This document shows, in pieces, positions 33,266 through 41,334 of a stretch of 64,000 bases of DNA. Position 1 is the first letter of the stretch. Each line of letters starts with the position of its first letter. A program made the translations under genes and the position numbers. The notes under the pieces were generated by a model. The model worked only from the letters and a program-made list of their open reading frames with translations, was not told the DNA's origin and searched no databases. Source of the stretch: G965197675 sp965197675 (GTDB taxonomy: Bacteria; Chloroflexota; Dehalococcoidia; Plut-88900); assembly GCA_965197675.1 (NCBI GenBank), contig OZ240221.1, positions 248,001-312,000 on the forward strand, written 5' to 3'.

Positions 33266-34606
33266 CTACCTGAAGAACTGGGCAAACTCTTTGCGAGGCA
33301 GTCGCCCCTTCCCACTGGCCATCATCTTCATTAGCTTCTGCATCTGTCTAAATTGATTCAGCAGGTGATTCACGTCTTGAGGCAGCGTACCGCTTCCTCG
33401 GCAGATGCGCTTTTTCCGACCTCCTCCGATGATGTTGGGATTCTGCCTCTCCTCACTAGTCATCGACAAGATTATCGCCTCGGTCTTTTTTAACTGTGCT
33501 TCATCTACGTCGTCGGCAGAGATCTTCCCCTTCAATACACCGGAGCCGGGTATCATGTCCAGGATCTGATCTATCGGCCCCATCTCTTTGATTTGATAGA
33601 GCTGATCGAGAAAGTCCTCCAGGGTAAATGTGGCCGTGAGTATCTTCTTTTCCATCTCACGGGCTTTGGCCTCGTCCACCGTCATCCTGGCCTTCTCCAC
33701 CAGGGTCTTGACGTCCCCCATGCCCAGGATCCTAGAGGCCAGCCGGTCGGGATGAAAGGTCTCCAGCCCATCGGCCTTCTCTCCGGTGCCGATGTACTTT
33801 ATGGGTATGCCGGTTACCGAGGTTATGGAGAGGGCAGCCCCACCGCGAGCGTCACCATCCATCTTAGTGAGTACCAGGCCCGTCAGGCCTATCCTGTCTT
33901 GAAACTCCTCGGCTACATTCACCGCATCCTGGCCCGTCATTGCGTCGACCACCAGGAGAGATTCGGTGGGACGGATGGCTCGGCTGATGGAGGAAAGCTC
34001 CTTCATGAGATGATCATCCACCTCTAAACGGCCAGCCGTATCAACTATGACCCAGTCTACTCCAGACTCTCTCCCCTGCTTTAGGCCTCGAGAACAGACG
34101 TCTACGGGATTGGAGGAGACATCCTGCTTATACACTGGTATGCTCAGCTGATTACCAAGAGCCACCAGCTGATCCACCGCGGCTGGTCTCTGTAAGTCCG
34201 CTGCTACCATGAGAGAAGACTGCTCTGCACGTCTCAGATGGAGGGAGAGTTTGGCCGCAGTTGTAGTCTTACCCGATCCCTGAATTCCCGCAAGCATGAT
34301 GACTCCTGGCTTCTGTTCAGGGGAAGCCAGTTCTTGCTCGCCACCTCCTAAGATGGAGGTGATCTCGTCGTGAACTACTTTGATCACTTGCTGTACCGGC
34401 GTGAGGGTCTCGAGGACTTCGGAGGTGAGACAGCGCTCTCGAACATTGGAAACGAACTGCTTGACGACTTTAAAGTTGACGTCGGCCTCTAACAGGGCGA
34501 GGCGCACCTCTCTCAAGGCGGCATCAACGTCTTCTCCGGTTAGCCTGCCCTTACCTTCTAGTTTCTTCAGGACCCCGATAAGTTTCTCAGATAATGCTTC
34601 TAGCAA
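33266..34606 (-). CDS. ffh: Signal recognition particle protein Ffh
   Basis: Ffh binds signal peptides and 4.5S RNA and brings ribosomes to the membrane with FtsY. It has the N domain, the G domain with 'GIQGSGKTTTAAKL' (107-120), 'VDTAGRLEVDD' and 'TKMDGDARGGAA', and the Met-rich M domain ('QFRQMQKLMKMMASGKG'). Length 446 is normal. It begins with TTG, after AGGAGA about six bases upstream. It is convergent with rpoD with only two bases between the genes and no visible terminator. The matching 4.5S RNA was not found in the window. Confidence 0.95.
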   Translation of the reverse strand: MLEALSEKLIGVLKKLEGKGRLTGEDVDAALREVRLALLEADVNFKVVKQFVSNVRERCLTSEVLETLTPVQQVIKVVHDEITSILGGGEQELASPEQKPGVIMLAGIQGSGKTTTAAKLSLHLRRAEQSSLMVAADLQRPAAVDQLVALGNQLSIPVYKQDVSSNPVDVCSRGLKQGRESGVDWVIVDTAGRLEVDDHLMKELSSISRAIRPTESLLVVDAMTGQDAVNVAEEFQDRIGLTGLVLTKMDGDARGGAALSITSVTGIPIKYIGTGEKADGLETFHPDRLASRILGMGDVKTLVEKARMTVDEAKAREMEKKILTATFTLEDFLDQLYQIKEMGPIDQILDMIPGSGVLKGKISADDVDEAQLKKTEAIILSMTSEERQNPNIIGGGRKKRICRGSGTLPQDVNHLLNQFRQMQKLMKMMASGKGRLPRKEFAQFFR

Positions 34607-34654
34607 GATGTTCTCCTTCTCTCAATTGTAGAAGAGGGTCTATAGAGGGTCAAG

Positions 34655-35080
34655 AACACGTGTGGGACTAGATTTCCCAGAAAGGCACCCGTCTTGTTCC
34701 CCAATCGACCGCCCAGGTAGGTTTTGTGTGTGGGGGCACATCCCTTCGAGGGACTCAGGACAGGCCCCCAAACTCCCTGCCAGAGGGTGGTTCCCTCCGG
34801 CAGGCTCAGGATAAACTCTTGGCTCACCATGAGCGGCGGGCACCCTTGGGGGATTCTGGGACAGGCCTCCCTTGGATTCCCGTGTCAAGCACGAGAATGA
34901 CGGTATAGGGGGTGGCAGGGGAATGACGGAAAAGAGGGCGGCACGGGAATGACGGCATAGAGAATGAGGGCACCCTTCCCTTCGACTACGCTCAGGGTAA
35001 ACTTTAAGCTCATGGTGAGCGGAGATACTTCATCCCCCGACTCCTTCTTCCTCGGGGGATTTTGGTCGGGCCTTGGTAGG
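34655..35080. repeat. Repeat block 5 (modules A, D, B and C)
   Basis: Module A in plus orientation covers about 34709-34800 (CGCCCAGGTAGGTTTTGTGT, GGGGGCACATCCC, CTGCCAGAGGG). Module D at about 34797-34870 (CTCAGGATAAACTC, GCTCACCATGAGCGGCGGGC) is shared with about 48031-48115. Module B at about 34873-34912 (ATTCCCGTGTCAAGCACGAG, AATGACGG) is followed by two further AATGACGG stretches. Module C at about 34971-35065 closes the block. It has no coding potential. Confidence 0.78.
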
Positions 35081-35180
35081 GGCATTTAGAATACAATTCG
35101 TCGAGCTGTAGGTACGAGTGTAGAATAATTATCTATCTAACATCACGATCTCAGTGGATTTTAGATAACCCAGAATACGT

Positions 35181-35501
35181 TTGATGGTCTGTAGTTTACG
35201 AGGACTCTACCTGATCTGTCTGTCCAGCGAGGACAGAGCGAGTTTGTTCCTTCCCTCACCGGTAATCATCTCTCTGGTACTCTGGCTGTTGGCCTATCAG
35301 TTCGAGCGTTTCCCTGGAGATTTGTCCTCGGCTCGCCAGATAGTCCACTCGCCCGGGCGATGGCTGGCTGAGCCAGTTGGCTTTACGCTGACCAGGCAAC
35401 ATATAGGGTGGAGATCCGCTTCTCACTTACTGCGCCTTTGTGATAGAATGCACCCAAGATTCAACAAATCAATAAATCAATCCAGGTTTTGGCACGTCTG
35501 A
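35181..35501 (+). pseudogene. Possible remnant of a PAP2-like membrane phosphatase (weak)
   Basis: A 106-codon open frame has one hydrophobic segment and then 'AYQFERFPGDLSSARQI', which recalls the N-terminus of PAP2-family phosphatases ('rFPGDl..aR'). The rest looks random and no PAP2 catalytic motifs follow. It ends just before the HNH gene. It may be a decayed 5' fragment or chance. Otherwise the interval 35081-35502 shows only an AT-rich stretch and TAGAAT (within TGTGATAGAATG, 35439-35450), a possible -10 for the HNH gene. Confidence 0.25.
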
Positions 35502-35502
35502 G

Positions 35503-36030
35503 ATGAGAGGTAACGTTAGCTCAAGCCAAGCGGTCTTGGTTCTGAACCAGAACTACGAGCCACTGAATGTTTGTAGCTCTCGTCGAGCTGTAGTTCTGAT
35601 CCTGAAAGGAAAGGCCGAAACTTTGGAAAACGGCCTAGGTGAGATCCACACCTCCTCGGCCCTGTTTCCACTACCATCGGTGGTGAGATTGGGCTACATG
35701 ATCAAACGACCACTCCTTGCCCGTAAGATGTCCCGTCGAGAAGTCTTCATCCGAGACAGCTATTCCTGCCAATATTGTGGGAAAGAGACTCGCGAACTGA
35801 CGTTGGACCACGTAGTTCCCAGAAGGTTGGGCGGCGAACACACCTGGGAGAATGTAGCCAGTGCGTGTGTTTCCTGTAACCTCAAGAAGGCGGGCAGGAC
35901 TCCGGTACAAGCAGGGATGAAGTTGCGTCAAAGACCTGAGACACCTCCGCAAAGGCGCTACGGAGATTTACAGCCCTATTTGGAAAATCGGGAGGAGTGG
36001 CGCAAGTTCGTTCCAGCCTGGGGGAACTAG
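35503..36030 (+). CDS. HNH endonuclease
   Basis: This 175-residue protein is of the widespread '5-methylcytosine-type' HNH group found as a single chromosomal copy in many Chloroflexota and Actinobacteria. The zinc-stabilised HNH fold has Cys89/Cys92 ('CQYCG'), Asp102-His103 ('LDHVVPRRLGG'), Asn117 ('TWENV') and Cys122/Cys125 ('ACVSCN'). The N-terminal part 'VLVLNQNYEPLNVCSSRRAV' is a conserved lead-in of this subfamily. Its stop overlaps the stop of the convergent PSP1 gene by four bases. DNA nicking or repair role likely but unproven. Confidence 0.9.
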   Translation: MRGNVSSSQAVLVLNQNYEPLNVCSSRRAVVLILKGKAETLENGLGEIHTSSALFPLPSVVRLGYMIKRPLLARKMSRREVFIRDSYSCQYCGKETRELTLDHVVPRRLGGEHTWENVASACVSCNLKKAGRTPVQAGMKLRQRPETPPQRRYGDLQPYLENREEWRKFVPAWGN

Positions 36031-36275
36031 GGCTTTACCTGTTCCCTGTCGAACTGCTTCATGTCCTCTAACGTCGCTAATCTTGAGATGCTAGGCAGAG
36101 TCTCTCTTAACTGATTGACTACTATCTGGTTGGGGGCGATGATCACTCTGCCAACCTTTTCCTTACCATCCGACTTAGCTATCACGTAGTCGTTAACCTT
36201 AACGGCCAGGCCGCCGGAGTCGAAGTAGTGCACTCGGCCAGCCCTCTCAAATCGTACTCCCAGTGTTGCACTCAT
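36027..36275 (-). CDS. Short PSP1/RicT N-terminal-domain protein
   Basis: This 82-residue protein matches only the first part of the PSP1 (YaaT/RicT) family: 'VRFERAGRVHYFDSGGL' then 'VNDYVIAKSDGKEKVGRVI'. In Bacillus the full protein of about 275 residues has a C-terminal PSP1 domain with conserved cysteines that holds Fe-S clusters in a complex regulating RNase Y and phosphorelay. That part is absent here, and no continuation was found in other frames because the convergent HNH gene begins at once. As in Bacillus it directly follows holB (10 bases). So it is a natural short form or a truncated gene. Confidence 0.8.
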   Translation of the reverse strand: MSATLGVRFERAGRVHYFDSGGLAVKVNDYVIAKSDGKEKVGRVIIAPNQIVVNQLRETLPSISRLATLEDMKQFDREQVKP

Positions 36276-36285
36276 ATTGTTCGAT

Positions 36286-37341
36286 TTATACTGTAGACCC
36301 TGTCACGGCGACTTGAGGCATCCTAAGCATTAGCAACTCCACTACCATCCTTGCATTTACATTACGCTCTAAATCGGCTTGAGTATTGATCAATCTATGG
36401 ATGAACCTTTGTATATCATCCAGTGAGTACCTTCGGGACTGCTCTTGAAGATGCCGAATCATGTGTGTGTTGGTAACCGATCTCATCGCACTACCCTTGA
36501 CCAAGAGCAAGTCCCTCCACCATGATAGCCACTGCCCCAAGATAAGTCTGCCCCTCTGTCGATCCTGACTATGGATAGCTGCCAACTCGACAGCGTAGCG
36601 AAATCTTCCCTCCAAGCCAAGTTCAGACAGCTCTGCGAGACGATTCAGAGTGTTTATACGAGTCTCCAAAATGTTTTCGTCTTGGATGGCGGTGACGGCC
36701 CAGCCTGGACAGCCCTCAGACAGTCGCGCTAGAAGTTCGGCCTTCTCCTTATCCACTGAAAATTTAGCCGCTAGGATTTCAGACAACCTGACAACAGACA
36801 TGGGACGCAGTTCGATCTTGCTACACCGAGACCGAATGGTGGGTAGGACTGCGTCTTCATTCGTGGTGAGGAGGACCAGAAGCACCTGTGGAGGTGGCTC
36901 TTCAAGGGTCTTGAGCAGACTGTTGGCAGCCTCATTGCTGAGGAGCTCAGCCTCATTGATAATGAAAACCCTGTACGGGCCCTCATAGGGATGAAGACTG
37001 GCGGCCTTTTGAAGCTCCCTCACCTTACCGATGCCGATTCTGGTAGAGCCCTGGACTAGCTCTCCGTCATCCGAGGTGCTGATCACCTGCACGTCCACGT
37101 GCTGGCCTGAATCTACGCGGAGACACTGGGAACAGGATTGACAGGGTTTCTCATCTTCATTTTGGCAGCTGACAGCCTTTGCCAGATGGATAGCTGCAGC
37201 CATCTTCCCCACGTGTCTCGGCCCGATAAATAGATAAGCATGGGACATTCGCCCAGACTTTAGACTGTGAGTCAAGAAGGCCAGAACACCCTCGTGACCG
37301 ATTATAGGCATTGAGCGCTGGCCTTCTGCTGTAGTCGTCAC
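36286..37341 (-). CDS. holB: DNA polymerase III subunit delta'
   Basis: Delta' is part of the clamp loader. The AAA+ domain has a degenerate P-loop 'GPRHVGKM' (40-47), a zinc module with Cys59, Cys67, Cys70 and Cys73, and the 'SRC' arginine-finger-like sensor in 'TIRSRCSKIEL'. These are all typical of HolB, which binds little or no ATP itself. Length of 351 is normal. Its start overlaps the stop of lysA by four bases (ATGA), implying coupled translation. PSP1 follows. Confidence 0.9.
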   Translation of the reverse strand: MTTTAEGQRSMPIIGHEGVLAFLTHSLKSGRMSHAYLFIGPRHVGKMAAAIHLAKAVSCQNEDEKPCQSCSQCLRVDSGQHVDVQVISTSDDGELVQGSTRIGIGKVRELQKAASLHPYEGPYRVFIINEAELLSNEAANSLLKTLEEPPPQVLLVLLTTNEDAVLPTIRSRCSKIELRPMSVVRLSEILAAKFSVDKEKAELLARLSEGCPGWAVTAIQDENILETRINTLNRLAELSELGLEGRFRYAVELAAIHSQDRQRGRLILGQWLSWWRDLLLVKGSAMRSVTNTHMIRHLQEQSRRYSLDDIQRFIHRLINTQADLERNVNARMVVELLMLRMPQVAVTGSTV

Positions 37342-38651
37342 AGGTCGTGCCCCATGAGGTCTTGGTAGGTCTCTCTGCGACGTATGAGTCTTGCTTCACC
37401 GTCCTTGACCAGAACGATGGGGGGGCGTGGAGCCGCATTGTAATTACTGGCCATCGAAAGGCAGTAGGCACCGGATGCTGGGATGGCTATAAGATCCCCA
37501 GCGACCACCTCAGGCAGATCTATGTCCTTGATAAGGATGTCTCCGGACTCACAGAACTTGCCGGCAATGGTAACTTGAGTGTCGGCTTTGTCTGTTGCCT
37601 TGTTGGCGACCACAGCTTCGTATCGGGAGCCGTATATAGCCGGACGGATGTTATCCCCCATGCCTCCGTCTACCGATATGTACCTTCTAACGCCCGGCAC
37701 GTCCTTTGTGGAGCCTACCTTGTATACTGCAACCCCCGCCTGGCCAACTATGGCTCGGCCCGGCTCAATCACCAGTTTGGGGGGTGGCATATCGGGCTCT
37801 TCGCAGTTCTCTAAAATCGCCGAGGTTATTGTCTCGGCGTACCTAGAGACGGAGGGGGCTGGCTCTTTTTCGGTGTACTGAATGGCGAAGCCTCCTCCCG
37901 GGCTTAGCTCTCCGAGTACGAAATCATATCGCTCCTGCATTTTGGCGGCGAAGGCAGCAGTTATTTCGATGGCCGTCTGATAGGGTTCCAACTCGTAGAT
38001 AGGGGAACCCAGGTGGAAATGCAGCCCTAAGAGGTTCAGATTGGGAGCTTCCTTTGCCTCTTTTACCGCTTTCTCAGCCATCCCCCCTTCAATAGAGATT
38101 CCGAACTTGCTGTCCAGAATGCCTGTGGTGGTGTGGGTATGCGTGTGAGGGTCTACCCCAGGAGAAACTCGCAGAAGGATGTCTTGAGCCCTCCCCCTCC
38201 GGCCTGCCAGGTCATCGAGAAGGTGGAGCTCGTAGAAGTTGTCCACCACCACCCTTCCCAACCCCCAGTCCAAGGCGGCCTCCAACTCTTCCGGGCCCTT
38301 GTTGTTGCCGTGAAAATAGACCTTCTCCGGGGGAAAGTTTACAGCCTGCGCCACCGCCATCTCTCCGCCTGAGACCACGTCCAGCCCCAGTCCCTCCTCC
38401 TGGAGAATCCGGGCCAAGTCGAGGTTGACGTAGGCCTTGCAGGCGTATAGGACTAGGACATCCGGGTAGCGTTGGGCGAACTCGCTCTGAAACTCCCGAC
38501 ACTTATGTCGGAGGGTATCTTCATCAAAGACGTATAGAGGAGTGCCATACTTGTCGGCCAGGTCTGACAGGTCGCACCCACCGATGGAGATGTGGTTGCT
38601 GTCGTTTATCTCAGTAGTTGTGGGGAATATAGCTAGTCGGCCCTGCGGCAA
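37338..38651 (-). CDS. lysA: Diaminopimelate decarboxylase
   Basis: LysA converts meso-diaminopimelate to lysine, the last step of lysine synthesis, with pyridoxal phosphate. The PLP Lys72 lies in 'YACKAYVN', the glycine-rich phosphate loop is 'GGGFAIQYTEKEP', and the second active-site part contains 'GDNIRPAIYGSRY' and 'CESGDIL'. Length 437 is normal. The TTG start at 38651 is supported by AGGTGA six bases upstream and because homologues begin a few residues before 'FPTTTEIN'. It overlaps holB by four bases. Confidence 0.94.
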   Translation of the reverse strand: MPQGRLAIFPTTTEINDSNHISIGGCDLSDLADKYGTPLYVFDEDTLRHKCREFQSEFAQRYPDVLVLYACKAYVNLDLARILQEEGLGLDVVSGGEMAVAQAVNFPPEKVYFHGNNKGPEELEAALDWGLGRVVVDNFYELHLLDDLAGRRGRAQDILLRVSPGVDPHTHTHTTTGILDSKFGISIEGGMAEKAVKEAKEAPNLNLLGLHFHLGSPIYELEPYQTAIEITAAFAAKMQERYDFVLGELSPGGGFAIQYTEKEPAPSVSRYAETITSAILENCEEPDMPPPKLVIEPGRAIVGQAGVAVYKVGSTKDVPGVRRYISVDGGMGDNIRPAIYGSRYEAVVANKATDKADTQVTIAGKFCESGDILIKDIDLPEVVAGDLIAIPASGAYCLSMASNYNAAPRPPIVLVKDGEARLIRRRETYQDLMGHDL

Positions 38652-38730
38652 GGTGAATCACCTAATTTGGAGTGGACTAGGGCATTATACAGATATTGCC
38701 AGCGAGCCAGCAAGGTGAGGGTGGCGGTTT

Positions 38731-39414
38731 TCAGGATAACAGTATCTGTAGCGCCCTTTCGAAAATGCCGTCCAGCATAGCCTGGGTGAGTTTACCCGTC
38801 TGGGTGTTCTGGCGGCTGGGATGATAAGAGGTGACTAGAGTTATGTTCGAAGATAGTTTGTATTCGAGCCCGTGACCGAATTTAGGCTTCGGAGAGGGAA
38901 GCGGGCATTTAAGCACCTTCCAGGCATTGAGAAAGCTATCGAAGGCGATTTTGCCCAACGCAATGACCACTTCGACGTTCCTCAGAACCTCTAACTCGGC
39001 CAAAAGGTAAGGCTGACATCGCCCCAACTCCTCCGGTAGAGGTTTATTGGCTGGCGGAGCGCATCTCAAAGCCGCGGTGATGTATATGTTCTTCAGCACC
39101 AAGCCATCGCCTCTGTGGGTCGATAATGGCTGGTTGGAGAAATCACATTTATACAGGGAGCGTAACAGCCATTCGCTGCTACCATCTCCTGTGAACATAC
39201 GTCCCGTCCGATTGGCGCCATGGGCAGCAGGGGCCAGACCAAGAATCAATATCTTAGCTGATTCATCACCGAAGCCCGGCACAGGTCGCCCCCAGTAATC
39301 CCAGTCGCTGTACATACGACGCTTTTCCCTGGCTACCGCCTGTCGATACTCCACCAATCTGGGACATTGAGTACATGAGATTATTCGTTGGTTCAGTTGT
39401 TGAAGGATGAGCAT
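38731..39414 (-). CDS. Uracil-DNA glycosylase, family 5 (UDGb)
   Basis: This 4Fe-4S uracil-DNA glycosylase removes uracil and other deaminated bases. Cluster cysteines are Cys14, Cys17, Cys118 and Cys133. Motif 1 is 'GLAPAAHGANRTG' (59-71), which lacks the acidic residue of family 4 and is diagnostic of family 5; motif 2 is 'TSYHPSRQNTQTG'. 'YWGRPVPGFGD' before motif 1 is also typical. Length 227 fits. It is divergent from the CPBP protease gene and probably monocistronic. Confidence 0.92.
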   Translation of the reverse strand: MLILQQLNQRIISCTQCPRLVEYRQAVAREKRRMYSDWDYWGRPVPGFGDESAKILILGLAPAAHGANRTGRMFTGDGSSEWLLRSLYKCDFSNQPLSTHRGDGLVLKNIYITAALRCAPPANKPLPEELGRCQPYLLAELEVLRNVEVVIALGKIAFDSFLNAWKVLKCPLPSPKPKFGHGLEYKLSSNITLVTSYHPSRQNTQTGKLTQAMLDGIFERALQILLS

Positions 39415-39490
39415 TACAGAGAGTATAGCACCGAGGTTGCATGACTCGTAGAATAGACTAAAGCTGAATACTCCAAGGCACGTTCAGGGC

Positions 39491-40219
39491 ATGCAGAAAA
39501 GGGCCCGGTATACTGGTTCACGATTAAGGGGATCATCACTTTATGTAACGTCCCTGGTTGCCTTCCTCGCCCTGTACAACAACCTGATAAACCTTCTACC
39601 AGAGGACCTCCACGATCAAGTCTACGTTCCCTTGAACCTATCCGTAGCACTGCTTTTGCTGCTCTCTGCTAGAGTTTATGGGCTCTCGTGGAGCGACCTG
39701 GGACTATCACCCACTCAATGGCCGCAAGGCGTCGCCTGGGGAATGTCTTTGGGATTGCTACTGACGGCTCCCTTGTTTCTGGCCTTGATCTTGCCTGGCC
39801 CCTTCACCTCGTGGATAGATGATCCCCGAATAGAAGGGATGAGTCTTGCGGGACTGGCTTACTTCGTGTTAGTTCGCATTCCCCTGGGTACTGCCCTATT
39901 CGAGGAAGTGGCGTTCAGGGGAGTCTTGTACGGCACTTTAGAAACGACATTCAATCTACGAACTGCTGTGCTAGTCTCAAGCATCCTGTTCGGTATTTGG
40001 CATGTCACTCCCACGTTCAACGCACTGGTGGAAGGGGACCGATTTGACGACGCGGCATCTTTGGCGTTGGCAACTCTGGGAATGGTGGTACTCACCGGTG
40101 TCGGAGGCCTCTTCTTCGCCTGGCTCAGGTGGCGAACTAAAGGTGTATACGGGCCTTTTCTCACTCACTGGTTGATAAATGGGCTGGCGGCCATCGCCGC
40201 ATATATGGCCACGCAATAG
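39491..40219 (+). CDS. CPBP family intramembrane metalloprotease
   Basis: This multi-pass membrane protein of the CAAX-protease/bacteriocin-processing (ABI) family has about seven hydrophobic helices. The family motifs are 'EEVAFRGVLYG' (EExxxR) and 'FGIWHVTP' (second His), followed by a helix ending in 'GPFLTHWLINGLAA' with the third His. All catalytic positions are present. Bacterial members act in protein or peptide processing or resistance to bacteriocins; the target here is unknown. It stands alone. Confidence 0.88.
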   Translation: MQKRARYTGSRLRGSSLYVTSLVAFLALYNNLINLLPEDLHDQVYVPLNLSVALLLLLSARVYGLSWSDLGLSPTQWPQGVAWGMSLGLLLTAPLFLALILPGPFTSWIDDPRIEGMSLAGLAYFVLVRIPLGTALFEEVAFRGVLYGTLETTFNLRTAVLVSSILFGIWHVTPTFNALVEGDRFDDAASLALATLGMVVLTGVGGLFFAWLRWRTKGVYGPFLTHWLINGLAAIAAYMATQ

Positions 40220-40246
40220 TTCCAGGTTATCTTGCGAGCATAAGAC

Positions 40247-40275
40247 TTGACATGACTCATATCAGGTAGCATAAT
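40247..40275 (+). promoter_or_regulatory. Promoter of hspR-grpE-dnaK
   Basis: TTGACA (40247-40252) and CATAAT (40270-40275) are separated by 17 bases. The overlapping ACTTGACATGACTCAT recalls half-sites of the HspR-associated inverted repeat (HAIR, CTTGAGT-N7-ACTCAAG), but the spacing and second arm do not fit well, so the operator is uncertain. Confidence 0.6.
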
Positions 40276-40344
40276 ACGTCTTGTATATATCTCACGCAAT
40301 GATTTTCGGTGTCGATAACATCGCATTGAACGAGGTTAACTTCT

Positions 40345-40704
40345 ATGCAAGGTAGAGGCGTATACGTAATGAGGGTGGCCTCCATGCTCTCGGGGATGCA
40401 TCCGCAGACCCTGAGAAAATACGAAAGGGTAGGTCTGCTGGCCCCGGCCCGCCGAGGGACCTTACGCATGTACTCTGACGAAGATATCGCTCTTCTCCGA
40501 ACGATAAAATACCTGGTCGATGAGGTGGGGCTAAATATAGCCGGCGTAGACTTAGCTCTTAATCTACGTTCGAAACTCCTTCAAATGCAACGAGAACTGC
40601 CCCTTCTCACTGATGATTCCCTGCTAAAGAAACGGCTGGGCAAGTATATATCCAACATGGTTAACACACTGGAGCCTTCCAGGAGTCTTGTAGTAAGCGG
40701 ATAG
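40345..40704 (+). CDS. hspR: Heat-shock repressor HspR (MerR family)
   Basis: HspR represses dnaK-type heat-shock operons, with DnaK as co-repressor. The MerR winged helix reads 'GVYVMRVASMLSGMHPQTLR' and 'KYERVGLLAPARRGTLRMYS', the 'MHPQTLR.YE' block being diagnostic of HspR. The short C-terminus forms a coiled-coil dimer region. It is the first gene of the hspR-grpE-dnaK cluster, the reverse of the dnaK-grpE-dnaJ-hspR order of Actinobacteria. Normal length (119). No strong ribosome site; ATG at 40345 fits the family start. Confidence 0.9.
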   Translation: MQGRGVYVMRVASMLSGMHPQTLRKYERVGLLAPARRGTLRMYSDEDIALLRTIKYLVDEVGLNIAGVDLALNLRSKLLQMQRELPLLTDDSLLKKRLGKYISNMVNTLEPSRSLVVSG

Positions 40705-40716
40705 GCTCGTCATCTA

Positions 40717-41283
40717 GTGGTAGATAGCATGGAAGGAGAATGGTCAGGAGCAAAAGAGGGGCAGATGGGATATCCAGATGACCTTATGGAACGCCTACGG
40801 CGGTCGGAAGACCATCTGGAGGAGTACAAAAGACTAGCACAGTGGGTACAAGCAGAGCTCAGCAACTACAAACGAAGAGTCGAAGAAGAGCGGGAAGAGC
40901 AGGCAAAGCTCGCTACGGCCGGACTGATAGAAATGCTGCTCCCTGTCGTAGATAGCCTCGACAGGGCCTTGAGCAACTTTCGAGGAGAGTCCGACAACCC
41001 AGAGTGGAGGAAAGGTATCGAGTTAATTCGAACCAATCTTTTGTCGGTCTTAGAACAAGAAGGCCTCAGCCGGGTGGAGGCCCAAGGCATGTATTTCGAT
41101 CCCAATCAACACGAAGCTATAATGACGGAAGAGACCACAAATATCGAAGACGGAAAGATAATCTCAGTCCATCAAGAAGGCTACATGCTTCATGGGAGGT
41201 TGTTGAGACCGGCGCGTGTCTCGGTGGCGAGAAACAACAATCGCGGCCACGCGGACCATGAAAGCGATAACAGCTATGAATAA
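40717..41283 (+). CDS. grpE: Nucleotide exchange factor GrpE
   Basis: GrpE opens the DnaK nucleotide site to release ADP. The long N-terminal coiled coil (about 20-65, 'HLEEYKRLAQWVQAELSNYK') is followed by 'LLPVVDSLDRALSNF' and the beta domain 'EGYMLHGRLLRPARVSVA'. The family signature 'FDPNQHEAIM' is intact. GTG 40717 gives 188 residues; ATG 40729 or 40765 (preceded by AGAGGGG) are alternative starts. It lies between hspR and dnaK. Confidence 0.92.
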   Translation: MVDSMEGEWSGAKEGQMGYPDDLMERLRRSEDHLEEYKRLAQWVQAELSNYKRRVEEEREEQAKLATAGLIEMLLPVVDSLDRALSNFRGESDNPEWRKGIELIRTNLLSVLEQEGLSRVEAQGMYFDPNQHEAIMTEETTNIEDGKIISVHQEGYMLHGRLLRPARVSVARNNNRGHADHESDNSYE

Positions 41284-41334
41284 GGCTTACGGTTACGGAA
41301 TCACGATAAGGGGAAGAAAGAGAGGTTGGAAAGA

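Noticed and set aside
40246..40261. A HAIR operator for HspR.
   Set aside because: Only half-site similarity; the 7-base spacing and second arm are missing.
40705..40730. GCTCGTCATCTAGTGGTAG resembles the start of tRNA-Glu.
   Set aside because: No anticodon arm, T-arm or acceptor complement follows; it is the spacer and start of grpE.
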